Below, piece after piece: positions 24,363 through 35,933 of a stretch of DNA of 64,000 nucleotides; within the stretch, counting starts at the first letter, position 1, and each line of letters starts with the position of its first letter. A program made the position numbers and the translations under genes. The notes below the pieces were generated by a model, which saw only the letters and a list, made by a program, of their open reading frames with translations, ran no database searches and was not told where the DNA came from. This DNA comes from Artocarpus heterophyllus (Eukaryota > Streptophyta > Magnoliopsida > Rosales > Moraceae): assembly GCA_025403435.1 (NCBI GenBank), contig JAJQZP010000440.1, forward strand, positions 310,001-374,000, read 5' to 3'.

Positions 24363-24456
24363 TAAAACCCTAATCTTTAACCTCAATCACTATATAAACA
24401 CTCACATTTGTCCTCTCACAGATATCAATCAATCTCTCTCTCTCTCTCTCTCTCTA
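24363..24456 (+). promoter_or_regulatory. CDC20 core promoter: telo-box, TATA box, CT-rich leader
   Basis: AAAACCCTAA (telo-box type, common in promoters of genes active in dividing cells) at about 24364 is followed by TATATAAAC at 24391-24399. A CT-repeat at about 24432-24455 lies where the 5' UTR should begin. Confidence 0.65.
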
Positions 24457-24692
24457 ACGACAAACGCTCTCAGTGAACAAGAACCCCGCGTTCGATTCTC
24501 TCTTTGACTCTCTTAATACTCTTAATTTTCTGTTGTTTACTCCTGTGGATTAACTCTGTTTTGCAGGCTTGGATTTCTTGTTCAATTTGATTTGATTGCG
24601 AATTTCCCTTTTTTTAGGGCTTTTGTTTTCTGTCTTGGACCTTTTTTGTTGGTTATTATTTTGTGTAGATATATATATTTTGTTTGCAAAGA

Positions 24693-26895
24693 ATGGATGC
24701 AGGATCTGTGAATTCTTCATCATCGATCTTGAAGACCCAGTCTCGAAGCCCTCTTCAAGAGCAATTTCTTCACAGAAAGAATTCCAGGGAAAATGTAAGC
24801 ATCTATTTTTCACTCCGGATCTCTTTTATTGGGTTTTTCCTATTGCAAGTTTAGTTCTGTCTTTACAATTTTTTTCCCCTCTTAACAATTGGAATTTTGT
24901 TCTCAATTTTCAAAATTTTTGAAATTAGGGCATGTTAAGGTTTTTTTATCTGGGGTTTTGAAATACATGAATTAGCCTAATTGCCATTTGTTTATAAAAA
25001 TTCATGAAATCAGGCATTTGTTTTAGATTCCTGAATGTGGAGTATATTCTAATGTAAATACGAATTCTGTTATAGAATGTCAAAACTGAGGGCTTTGTTT
25101 ATCATTTTGAAACCCACGAATGTCCCTATTTGGAACTCATTGGGTTTTGCATTTATGACACGACGATTTGCTATTTTGCTCATAATTGTTGAAATTTGAG
25201 AAATTAGGCCTTTGATTCATCTTGTAGATTCCAATAACACAAAATTAGAATATCAAGTTCATGAATGAATCCTTACTGTGATGATATATGATAACCAGCT
25301 GGACAGATTCATACCCAATCGATCAGCAATGGATTTCGATTATGCCCACTATATGCTGACAGAAGGAAGGAAAGGTAAGGAAAACCCAGTAAGTTCATCC
25401 CCATCAAGAGACGCCTACCGGAAGCAATTGGCAGAGACCTTCAACATGAATCGGGGTCGGATCCTTGCTTTCAAGAACAAGCCTCCCACCCCAGTCGATC
25501 CTTTCCCCCACGAGTTCGCTTCGGCTCCACAGAACAAACCTGCAAAGTCCCGGCGACACATTCCTCAGGTGGGAAAAATTCGATCTTATACTCGTATCTT
25601 TGAGAAACTTGGAGATGAATTCTTGCTGCTTCTTTTGGATGTTTTTGTAATTCAAAGTTGTGTCCTAATAATGTGGTTGGTTTTTGTTTTGTGCAGTCTT
25701 CAGAGAGGACTTTGGATGCTCCTGACCTTGTGGATGACTACTACCTGAATCTCTTGGATTGGGGAAGCGCAAACGTTCTTGCAATAGCTCTCGGAAACAC
25801 AGTGTATCTTTGGAATGCCACAGATGGCTCTACTTCAGAACTTGTTACCATTGACGATGAGAATGGCCCGGTTACAAGTGTTAGTTGGGCTCCTGATGGA
25901 CGCCACATCGCCATTGGCCTGAACAATTCTGATGTACAGCTCTGGGATTCAACTGCTAGTAGACAGGTTTGTTACATAAAGCACCTTCCTTTCCTTTGTA
26001 TGCTAGCAAGTTATAGCAAGGATCGTGCTAATGATTGGCCTTATTGTGATTATGTTTTTCAGCTGAGAACTCTAAGAGGTGGTCATAGAATGCGAGTGGG
26101 CTCACTAGCCTGGAACAATCACATACTTACTACCGGTGGAATGGACGGTTGGATCATCAACAACGACGTAAGAGTTCGATCTCACATCGTTGAGACCTAC
26201 AGAGGACATGAGCAAGAGGTTTGTGGGCTCAAATGGTCAGCCTCGGGCCAGCAGTTGGCAAGTGGAGGGAATGATAACCTCCTCCACATATGGGACAGAT
26301 CAATGGCTTCGTCAAATTCAGCAACACAGTGGCTGTACAGGCTCGAGGACCACACATCAGCGGTGAAAGCCCTCGCTTGGTGCCCATTCCAGAGCAACTT
26401 GCTGGCTTCTGGTGGAGGAGGCAGTGACCGCTGCATAAAGTTCTGGAACACACACACCGGTGCATGCATCAACTCGGTTGACACTGGCTCTCAGGTTTGC
26501 GCTTTGCTGTGGAACAAGAACGAGAGAGAACTGCTTAGCTCACATGGGTTTACTCAGAACCAGCTCACTCTTTGGAAGTACCCTTCAATGGTTAAGATGG
26601 CAGAGCTCACTGGCCATACCTCAAGAGTTCTTTTTATGGCTCAGGTAATTGTTACATGAATTTCTAGAAATCATTTTGTTATTTAAACCCACTGGATTTT
26701 TCTGTATGCTGCTGTGTGCAAATGTTCTAACTTGTCGTATACTTTGTTTTTCAGAGCCCAGATGGTTGCACAGTAGCATCGGCAGCCGGGGACGAAACAT
26801 TGAGGTTCTGGAATGTTTTCGGTGTCCCTGAAGTGGCTAAACCTGCTCCAAAGGCCAACCCTGAACCTTTCCCTCATTTGAATCGCATTCGGTGA
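24693..26895 (+). CDS. CDC20: CDC20 (Fizzy) WD40 activator of the anaphase-promoting complex
   Basis: Five exons (24693-24794, 25299-25568, 25697-25966, 26063-26644, 26755-26895) join in phase into 454 residues, matching plant CDC20 length. The product recruits substrates to the APC/C ubiquitin ligase at metaphase-anaphase and is the target of spindle-checkpoint proteins. Visible motifs are C-box DRFIPNRSA near residue 36, GKENP near residue 60, [10 protein letters not shown] (MAD2-interaction-like) near residue 84, and seven WD40 repeats. The repeats include [69 protein letters not shown] and [13 protein letters not shown]. The protein ends in the Ile-Arg tail (LNRIR) that docks on APC3. No frame damage is seen. 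A decayed partial copy lies about 6 kb downstream. Confidence 0.96.
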
Positions 26896-27299
26896 TCCAA
26901 GAATACTGAAAAAAAAAAGGCTCTTATAGTTATGTATATTTCTGCAAACAGTTCTTTATTTGTGAGCATATCAGTAAACGGCTACTTAACATATAAAGAG
27001 TGCAACAATTCGTTGTGTTGTTGAACAAATCTCTGCATAGTAGCTTTCATGAAGATGTGTGGATCTCAATGCAAGCCACAATTTGTGGCAATTAAAAAAG
27101 TCACCGGATGGCGATAAATAGCCATTCTCGTCAGAGTTGGAAACATGGAAAATCCCCGTTGACGAAGAGTAGGAAGTTTTGAGTGCAAAGGGGATGTTGG
27201 GTAAAAGTGTCTTGGTGTATGTGGGAAATAAGTGAGGGATACAATCACTTTTTTTTTTAACAATTCAGCTTTACGTAGTAGAAATTTTCTCGCTGCATT
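26896..27299. other. CDC20 3' UTR and spacer
   Basis: A short A-run follows the stop and AT-rich 3' sequence extends to about 27060. No further gene is seen up to the start of the repeat region. Confidence 0.5.
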
Positions 27300-28434
27300 C
27301 CCAAGAATTTCTAATACATTAAAAATGTATTAAGTTGAGGATTATATTAAGATAAAAAGTACAGTTTAAGAAAAAATACTGTATAGTGTAAGGAAGTACA
27401 CTGATAAAGTTATTACACTGCAAGAGTAAAACAGTATGGAAATTGGACTGTTTAAGGTCATGCAATACAGAATTGGACTGTGTAGCACATGTTTTTTTTA
27501 TAAAAGTGCAAAAAGAAAAAAAAACGAAAAATCTCAAAATAAAATCAGCTCTCTCTCTACTTTCTCTCTCTACATTTTCTCTCTCTCTCTCCTCAAAAAC
27601 CAGTCCAAGATTTTGGCCTCTATTTTTGACACCTTCCGCACCAATGGAAAGCTCCCGTCGAGCTGAGTCCAACGAGGTGTTGTGCCGCCCACAACGCCGT
27701 CGGAGGAGGCCACATGCGCCGTCCAAAGTGGCAAAGAAACCCATTTCTTCCCGACGTGATTTCTCCGTCATCCGACCACCAATCGACGTGATCTTGGTGT
27801 CTATGGACTCAGCATGAGGAGAGGGGCAAGATGGTACCACTCTCCCAGCTTGATTTTAGCTAGAGCAAAATGACAGAACTACCCCTGTCGCTGCCACTGT
27901 AGCCGCCGTTGACTTCGCCATTCTAGGCGGAGTTGAGGCACACGACCGATGCCTTTAGCTTCATAATGGTATGGAGAATTTTCCCCCCCAATTAATTCGA
28001 CTGAACCACGGCTGCACGACAGAGTTCGGTGAACGCTGCCACCAACCGCCACGAGCAGCGACGATCTCACCTATCGCGCCGCTGTTAAGCCAAATTGAGG
28101 GCATAATTTTCTTCAGAGGGTCAAGGAGGTTAAGACCCATCCCCCAATTTCTCTAAACCACCACCGGAGGAGCGAAAATGAGTGACGCCACGCGGGGGGT
28201 GGTAATGGAGGGGGAAATGTTTAGTAAGACACGGGGAATAAAGCCCCCAACTCAATTTCATGGTTGCTCCGCCAGAGATTGGAGATCGAAATCTCCATTT
28301 TTGCCATCAACTTTGAGCTTCGATCTGCATGGTTAGAGGCCGAATTGGGTGAAATTGACACCGTCATTGGACTTAGAAGGGTCAATTTAGGGGGGTAGGC
28401 CCGAGCTCAGCCCCCAACGGAGCCAATTGACACC

Positions 28435-28514
28435 GGTCAACGTCGGTCAATGATGGTCAACATTGGTCAACGGTGGTCAACACCGGTCAACGGTGGTCAA
28501 CGTCGGTCAACAAC
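28435..28514. repeat. Eight-unit 10-bp array of GGTCAAC (W-box core on minus strand)
   Basis: GGTCAA recurs at 28435, 28445 and so on to 28505, exactly every 10 bp. Seven of eight units read GGTCAAC followed by three variable bases. The complement GTTGACC contains TTGACC, the WRKY-binding W-box core. The period is close to one helical turn. A regulatory role is inference. Confidence 0.9.
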
Positions 28515-29479
28515 CACTTTGGGATTTTGTGATCCGGACCTCCGATCGAAGATCCGAGATGGCCTCCCAACTTGTTTCGATGCTTTTAACGCGATGGTGA
28601 CCTCCGTTCAAGCTAATTCCACTCTGGTGAAAATCATCTGGTACTGATTGCACATAGATCGAGGTGATTCAAACAGTAGTAACGGAGTCCAAAATGACAG
28701 TTCTAGTAATGCATGATCTCCAGGAAGCATTCCTAGCCATTCATGGTCGCTCGAGGAGCACTATAGAGGATGCTTCATATATTGTAGATACAACGAGGTA
28801 CAACTGGACCTACTTAGCTTGGAGTCCAAGTAAATAGGAATCTTGCCTACAGTATGAACCTTTTTAAAATAAATTATTTTAGATGCTTTCATGAAAATTT
28901 ATGAAAATGCATGATCAGTGATTGTTACACTGTTTTATGTGAGAATGGGTTTTATAAGGTTACGAGGATGACGAAATACCCGTTAAGGGTAAAATCATCA
29001 TTATCGAGGAAACGGCTAGAACGGAGTCGAACACTCCGATTTAACATAACGTTATTAGACGAAAAATGTTTCGTAATACGTTAAGTAATGAAATCGCCAG
29101 TAAGATGGGAGATTTAATAAGGGATGTTTAAGTAAACGAGAGGTAAACTGATGGGTTACGAGGTTAAAAGGAAAAGTAACCCCGGTGGGTTACAAAGCTA
29201 AGTGAAGGAAAGGTAAACCGGTGGTTTATAAGGTTAAGTAAAGACAACGGTAAACGAAAGTATACTAGTCAAGTTAAAAGGAAAGAATGGTTAATGTTTA
29301 CGTTTTATTATCAATCGAGTGGATTGATAATAAAAAAAGTTAACTAATAAGTCAACTGTCATTTGATCGAGACACAGAGGCCGACTAATGGAAGGAAAAG
29401 GAACGGAATAAAGAACGCTAGAGCATAGTTCGGGTAAGTTCAAATCTCACCTACAGCATGAAGTAAATGATTTTTAAAT

Positions 29480-29960
29480 GCTTATTTATAATTTGCAAAT
29501 GAGTTTGCAATTATTATGCAAGTTTCTTTTAAAGTATGTTTGCATTTATTATGCAAACAGTTTTAAAGTTCAAGAAAAAGATTTGCAATAAATTTGCAAT
29601 CATTATGTTTAAAGTCTATTTGTATATTGATATGCATCACGTTTTTTAAAAGTTTAAGTTATGATTTTCAAAGTATTTAAAGTATGTTTTGCATTATGAC
29701 AATGCATAATGTTTTATAGTTTAAGTTATAAGTTTCATGATGCATTTGTTATGCAATAAGTTGCATTTGTTGTGCAATAAGTTTTAGAATAAAAGTTATA
29801 ATTTGTAAAATATGATTTCGTTATATGTTGCATTTGTTATGCAATAAGTATTAGAATACAAGTTATGATTTGCAAAATATGTTTGCGTTTTATGATGCAT
29901 TTGTTAAGCAATATGTTGCATTTGTTATGTAATAGGTTTTATAGTACAAGCTATGAATTA
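29480..29960. repeat. Degenerate repeats of TGCATTTGTTATGCAATA
   Basis: Roughly ten spaced copies of a TTGCATTTGTTATGCAATAAG-like unit are interspersed with AAGTTATGATTTGCAAA-type sequence. Many units are themselves partly palindromic (TGCA...TGCA). Confidence 0.75.
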
Positions 29961-30194
29961 CAAGTGTGTTTGCATATGATGTGATTGCATTTGAAATGCT
30001 CACTAAAGTTAATAAGAAGGTAACGCAAAGATAAAAGAAAAGTATCGTACCAGCCTCTTTGGTATGAGGTAATGAAAGTAAAATTAAAGTTTGACCTCCT
30101 AGATGTGAGGTATAAGACCTTAATGTTCGATGGTCTCTAGTCTTCCATAAAAGAAGCATCATGTTTATGATCTCATAATTAATGAGTTGGTACG

Positions 30195-30310
30195 AACACT
30201 AAAGTAAAGTAAGGAAAGTGAAGGTAAGATAAGGAATAAGGATAAAAAGTTAAAGTAAGATAAAGAAAGTTAAGGAATGAAGATAGAAAGTTAAAGTAAG
30301 AAAAGAACGT
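30195..30310. repeat. Degenerate GTTAAAGTAAG/AAGGAA tandem repeats
   Basis: Purine-dominated tandem units such as aaagttaaagtaagataa are repeated with small changes, with no T-rich interruption. Confidence 0.7.
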
Positions 30311-30429
30311 TTATAAGACACTCATAAATGAAAGTTCCTAATTGAGCATAAATGGAGTCATGCATTCAGATTTTGCCAGAATTCATTTTTATGAAATATT
30401 TATATGTTATGTTATAAAAGACATTTTGA

Positions 30430-30665
30430 GAAATGTTTTACGTTAAATGTTTATGAAAAACATTTTTATTATTTTCAAGAAAAGATTTATAAATGACGTT
30501 TTAAGAAAAACGTTCAAGAAATGTTTTACGAAGAATGTTTATGCAAAACGTTTCAGAAATGTTTTATGGAAAACGTTTATGAAAAATGTTTTCAATTTAT
30601 GAAAAACGTTTTCAGAAATGTTTATGGAAAACGTTCTTGAAAAATGTTTCAAGAGAAAGGTTTTT
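30430..30665. repeat. Degenerate repeats of AAACGTTTATGAAAAATGTTT
   Basis: About ten diverged units built from GAAAAACGTT and AGAAATGTTT follow each other. The AACGTT cores are self-complementary. Confidence 0.75.
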
Positions 30666-31781
30666 TATGAGAAAAGTTTCAAAGCATGATTAAATGATTT
30701 GTGAGTTTATGTTTGAATTTACTGAGCGAAAGCTCATTAAAAGTTTCTTCATGCTGTAGGTAATTTATCGGTGACCAATAAGACCCATTAGAAGAGCTGG
30801 GTGTTGCGGAGAACAGATGCGAAGATTTGGGTATGGATACCACCACTGTTTGCTTCCGCTAACGCAAAGAAAAGGTTTTCCATTGTTTAATGTAATGTTT
30901 TCAAAGTCTAAAGAAAATCTGAGTTTTAAGAAGTGTTTCAAAAGTTTTAAGATACATTGTACTAGACGTGTTATAAATTTTAAAGTGAAGTTTTAAGCTA
31001 TGATTTGATAAATGTTCCTTGTTAAGTTTTAAGGAATGATTTGAAATAGATTTAAAGGCAAGTGTTGAGTGAGCTCTCTACCAAATTTACGACAGAGGTC
31101 GCATCAGTTTTAAATAACGTTTTAAAGATTGTTTAAAGAAAAAAAAATTATTTCAGTATTTTTCTTACTAAGTAAGTAAGATTACTATTTATGAAATGAT
31201 ATTTAAGAAAGTAAAGTAACTGTCTAAAAAGGCGGATCGGCACAAATTTAATAGCCGAACCACATTAAAATACATGTCTATAATTTTTTTTTTGTCCATT
31301 CAATATCGACATTTTGTTATTATGTTAAGAAAACTGATCCCAAATCACATAATTGGTATAATTGATTAATTAATTTAATAATTACATAAATTAAGTAATT
31401 TTCAATCACATAATTCATCACATTCTAAATATTTTTAAAACGGAGAATATTATTCTTCAGCAAGGAATTTTTTTTTTAAAAGACCTTTTTTTTTTTAACA
31501 AATTTCGTTTAGAAGGACACAAAGTTTCTGAAAATCGAATTTTCAAGCCGACAACAAGGTTATTGTGAGAATGGAGGGAGCTCCGCGAGCAAAACACAAT
31601 TACAGTTAACTTCTTCTTAAGCCTGGAAATTAGCCGAGCGAATTGACTAAAGTCAAAATTTTATGTTAAATTTTAATAGACTAAAATATTATAGTTGTTT
31701 AACTATTGTTTAACTACTTCATATATTGTTTTTATCTCCTCCAAATAAAAGACTTTTAAATAAATCTTAATTTTTGTTTAT

Positions 31782-32298
31782 GGTATTTGCACTATTGGCC
31801 CTAAATTTATTGCACATTTATAAATTATCCTCTCAACCTTTAATTTTACTTAGTTACACTTTGAACTTACAAATTTGTAGCAAATCACCACCTATTGATA
31901 ACAATATTGTTTTTTTAATGCTGAAATTGATATGTGATTTTTCCATGGATATTTAATTAAGAGCATAACAGCTCTTATTTTTTTAATGAATATTAACCCA
32001 AATTTATATTTAAAACAAAGTTAATTTAATATTTTCTATTTTAATAAAAACTTAATTAAAGATATTAATTATCACAATAAATTTGAGTTAAAGTACATAA
32101 AAATGACTATTTATGTCATTAATCAATTATTCATGTGTAAGTTACATGTCAATTACAATTAAAAAACTAACATCACTATCAATTGAGGGTGATTTGTTAC
32201 AGATTTATAAGTTTAAGATGCAACTTGCCCAAGTTAAAAGTTCATGAGGTAAATTATAAATGTACAATAAGTTCATAGAACAACAATGCAAAATACCC
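31782..32298. mobile_element. Foldback MITE with long terminal inverted repeats
   Basis: The left arm (from 31782, GGTATTTGCACTATTG) is matched in inverse by the right arm (to 32298, GCAAAATACCC). Arms are about 140-150 bp with perhaps 75-80% agreement by eye, separated by about 200 bp of AT-rich DNA. Matching inner blocks include ACATTTATAAATTA / TAATTTATAAATGT-like and AGCAAATCACC / GGTGATTTGTTAC. There is no coding capacity. Long-TIR structure suggests a Mutator-like derivative. The duplicated target could not be identified. Confidence 0.65.
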
Positions 32299-32458
32299 TT
32301 CCATACAAGTTAAAAAATACATATGAAGACATATTGTACAATTAGAAGTAAAAACAATAGTGTAAGTGAAAGTTTTTAATAATATTGTGCATTAAGTTTA
32401 AAATTAGAGGATTTTAGAGAAAAAAATGTAATGATTAGTTTTAGATCAAATTCATTGG

Positions 32459-32502
32459 TGTAGATGAAATATTTAAGATGTGCATGGGGTTCAACTGCTA
32501 TT
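32459..32502 (+). pseudogene. CDC20 pseudogene fragment, left half (exon 3 end)
   Basis: The 44 bp before the Gypsy element (attggtgtag ... ggttcaactgctatt) align with the end of CDC20 exon 3 (25912-25955, attggcctga ... gattcaactgctagt). Its continuation lies on the other side of the element at 40686. The stretch is short, but the two halves are in the right order and orientation. Confidence 0.6.
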
Positions 32503-34477
32503 TGTGACACCCGTTATTCTCCTAACGGGTATTGAGGTAATTAAATTAATTTTTAATGTATAAAAAAAAAATTGCTTCATTTAAATTTATTTTATAATAT
32601 TTATTTTTATCTATTTTTAAGTTTTCTAAAATTCTCCTATATTTATTTAGTATGATTACTAAAAAGCCTTAGAACTTCTAATAAATCTCAAAAATGTCAT
32701 ATTGGCATTATGTGTGTTAAAGTCTTTAGATGAGACATAAGGATATCTTTTCCAACTACTCTTGACCCTCATTTTCTTTATTTCCTCCGTGACATGCTTC
32801 AACATGTCTCCTCTATAATTGTTTCTATCACTTCTTTTCAAAGACTTCATCTTTTCTTCCTTTCTCTTCCACGGTTCCCACACTCTTCTTCTCATTTCTT
32901 TGCTGAAGCAAAATACTTAGAGAACTTCTTCAAGGCAGCCATAAAAATCAGCCACCATCACCTCCATTTGAGCAAGAATTTCAGTCATACCGAAGTAAAG
33001 GAACCTGTTTTGAAGCCATTTCAAGCTTCCAACTAACCATAATCCGAGGTTAGAATCTTATGAACAAATTTAGTCTTTCATTTATAAATTTTCTTTTATA
33101 CTAAAGGATTATTCAAATTTGCGTTCTTAAACCTAAGTATACGTTTGTTGCTATTTTGGAGCATATGTATGAAGTCTAAGTGTATATGCCCTAGACAGAA
33201 AATTTATATTGTTAAACTTTATAATACCTCTATGGGCAGTGGTTATTTCTTGAAATTCTAAGATTAAATTAAAATAAATTTTATGAATGTAGTTGTATGT
33301 TGTGCTTTAGTTTTAATTGTCCTTATGCACGCCTTAGGATCAAGGGAGTATGGAGCTAACGTTAATTGATTCCAGGATTAAGAGACTGTTGATAAGCTTA
33401 AAAGGTAGGGATTCTATTACTCATCTTTTGTGAGGTTTTTATAGAATTAAAATTGATTGTTTTGCCGCAATATATATATATCTATGTTGAACTGATATTA
33501 TATGTATATCACATATGAAACTATGACATGGACTCGTCTTGTATTGTACGGCGAGGAACATAATGAATTGACACATGTTATAAATTGAGAAGCATGGTTA
33601 GGAAAATTAACTCTATTAATAATGATTTAATATAGAGAAATTGTGAGACATGAAAAGGGCGACGGTTACGTCCTTGGGCATGAATACCCTAAAAGGTAAA
33701 GTAGGGGGAAGGCGATGACGCTTCCTTGGGTTGAAAGTCCCAGAACACACTGTACAGGAATCGATTTGGTGAGGACTCGGGGCTTGATGTCCCCTCACCG
33801 GAACACCCTTGGAATGTTTATAGGGTGATCAAGTGCGCCCATTTGGGTTTCGATGAGTTGAGTGATACTCAATTTAACATGGATACCTAGGAACAATGAT
33901 GATTGGTAATATTTGTATAAATGTGTAATTATGACACTTGGTAATGATTAACTACGGTATCCATAAGATGTGATCATAATAAACCTCATAATCTGGAATA
34001 TGATGTAACTTACTAACCATGCAGATTTTAATGTGGTAATGATAAAAACCTAAAGGTGGGTAATGGTTTTCTCTACTGAGCATAGTGTTGCTCATACCCT
34101 TATGTTTATATCTTTTCAGGACTCACTAAGTGTGAGGTGGCTACGAGAAATATAGTTGAGGAAGTGATCTAGCTATATTACATTGGGACTGCTTCAATTG
34201 TTGAGAATGTTCTTCATGATAATGTAAGCATCAATTGTTACTTTCTGTGACTGTATTACAATGTGTTGAGGGTTAAAATGATGATGACAACAGTTTATAT
34301 TATTAAATTTAAGGTGCTACATTAAAACTGTGGTTTATTTGTCGTTTATATTTTTATTTTTGAGTTGAGAGTTTTCATTTAAGTCCCGGGCAAATTTTAT
34401 TTTTAAGGTTTTACTTTTATTATTTATTTTTATTTTATCTCATTAAAAACTGTTAACCCCCATATAGGGGCGTTACA
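32503..34477 (+). repeat. 5' LTR (1975 bp) of the LOG-carrying element
   Basis: Starts TGTGACACCCG, ends CGTTACA. It includes the pseudo-palindromic TACTGAGC...GCTCAT motif near 34076 and pyrimidine stretches. Its only seen difference from the 3' LTR is one extra A in the A-run at about 32562. Confidence 0.95.
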
Positions 34478-34484
34478 GAATTTT

Positions 34485-34496
34485 TGGTATCAGAGC
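34485..34496 (+). promoter_or_regulatory. Primer-binding site (initiator Met tRNA)
   Basis: TGGTATCAGAGC, the exact plant consensus, lies 7 bp after the 5' LTR end. Confidence 0.93.
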
Positions 34497-35933
34497 CTAG
34501 GTTCGGTTAACCTAGGGAGTGTAGCACCGCTTTAAAAAAATATATTTTTGAGATGGTTTTGAAGCTGAATTTTCATTGTCATCATCAAAATGAACCTTCA
34601 CATTGATTTATACAGTCTAGAAGGATGTAACATGGAAAGGCCATAAAATGAAAATACTAATGGTTATATGAGTACAATAATTACATAGAAGGAAAGTATT
34701 AATAGTTATGAGGGAATGATAATTATATGGAATGAGTTTATAAGTAGATTGCTTATGAGAGATTCGTATAATATTTGGATCTATAAGCATATCTAATTCG
34801 TATAAACGATGAGAAATTCGTGTAGATACGAGGATTTAAAAGCCTTTTGTCTCGTGAAAAACAATAAGAAATATAAGGCTTGATTTATTGATTTTAAAGT
34901 TTGACATAGATATGCCAAATTTTTCGTAATTGATTCAAACCTAAGTAATGATTATGTGTGGATTCGATGGAGCACATAAGTGTCAATGTCTTTTCTTAAA
35001 AGTTCTATATATTTGAGGAATATGATATAAGTTGGGAATCATGGTATTGAATCTTGAGAGAGATAAATGTTAGACTTTTGGTCTGTTGAGACTGTGTAAA
35101 GTCTAGAATGCATGAATCTCAAAATTGGAATATTTTGTTACGTACATTGTATTTAAGTGTATCAGTGAATCTTTTGGTTACCTAAGGTTTTGTTATATGA
35201 GGAAATTATATATTGTATAAGTAGAATTGTGGGGATTGTAGATGTTCCTAAGTAGTAACATCTAGTGTCTTTGTTCGTTGATATGGTCTACGTTGAAAGA
35301 CGTAAATCGTATTGATTTCAAGGTTAGTCACATTCTAAACCCTTGGTAGTAATGATGATGAATCCATTGATAGATGTTAAGTATTATGAATAACATATGG
35401 GTGTATGCATTGTTCAATAAGGTTTTGATTAAAACAAAATTATTTGAGTTGCTGGATCATTCAGGAAGATCCTTGTTGTCGTTAAATTAGATTTGTTATT
35501 TATAGTTAACTTTATCTATAGTGGGCTTTGAATTGGGTTTAAGATTCATACGAATTGGTTTTCAATTTTATGTTTGTTATTTAACTCGTTCTAAATGTGT
35601 TAAGGCCGAAACAACCTGACCATTTTCAACTAAGAACATTTGGGCCTAGTTTAAATCTTAAATCAGTTTGATGCACACTGTCTCTCCCACGTGGTCTCTA
35701 TACGTGTCATATAAGTGGTTTAATTATTGTTTACAAATACGTTTACTGTGCATAAGAGCTTATTTCTCCGAGTTCACTTTTTCTCTCTTAATTTGTTATT
35801 TTCTCTCTAAATCGCAAATCCTCTTCTTTTTCATTAAAAATTCTTCTTTTCCTCAAAAAGAAGAAGGAATTCTAGGATTCTGCAATTTACTATCTTAATT
35901 TTTCCTTTCTATTTACTCTTCTTTCATCTCATC
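34497..35933 (+). other. Element leader without gag or pol
   Basis: 1.4 kb of AT-rich sequence full of stops in all frames, where gag would normally lie. The last 120 bp before 35934 are CT-rich (ttctctctaaatcgc, cttcttttcctc) and look like a genuine 5' UTR for the following ORF. Confidence 0.6.

Larger units (their letters stand above)
27300..31250 (+). mobile_element. Diverged repeat region, probably an old Gypsy-type LTR
   Basis: There is no gene over about 4 kb. A TATA-like ttataaaag near 27498 is followed by a CT-rich leader-like stretch and a GC-rich part (27640-28420), unlike the AT-rich surroundings. Near 30720-30760 is TACTGAGCGAAAGCTCATT followed by a pyrimidine stretch. This is the same arrangement as TACTGAGCATAGTGTTGCTCAT in the intact LTRs at 34070 and 40276. 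The region holds four different tandem-repeat arrays. I could not find TG...CA ends with a target duplication, so the boundaries and the LTR assignment are uncertain. Confidence 0.4.

Noticed and set aside
27319..27840. 173-codon open frame on the minus strand
   Set aside because: Low-complexity and Ser/Phe/Arg-rich, lying in repeat DNA across CT-rich stretches; no family resemblance.
28435..28514. CRISPR-like array
   Set aside because: The 10-bp units with 3-nt variable part are far too short for repeats and spacers, and this is a plant nuclear region.
32659..33036. Small open frames at 32659-33036, repeated identically at 38862-39239
   Set aside because: They lie inside the two LTR copies. 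Identity reflects LTR duplication, not coding constraint.
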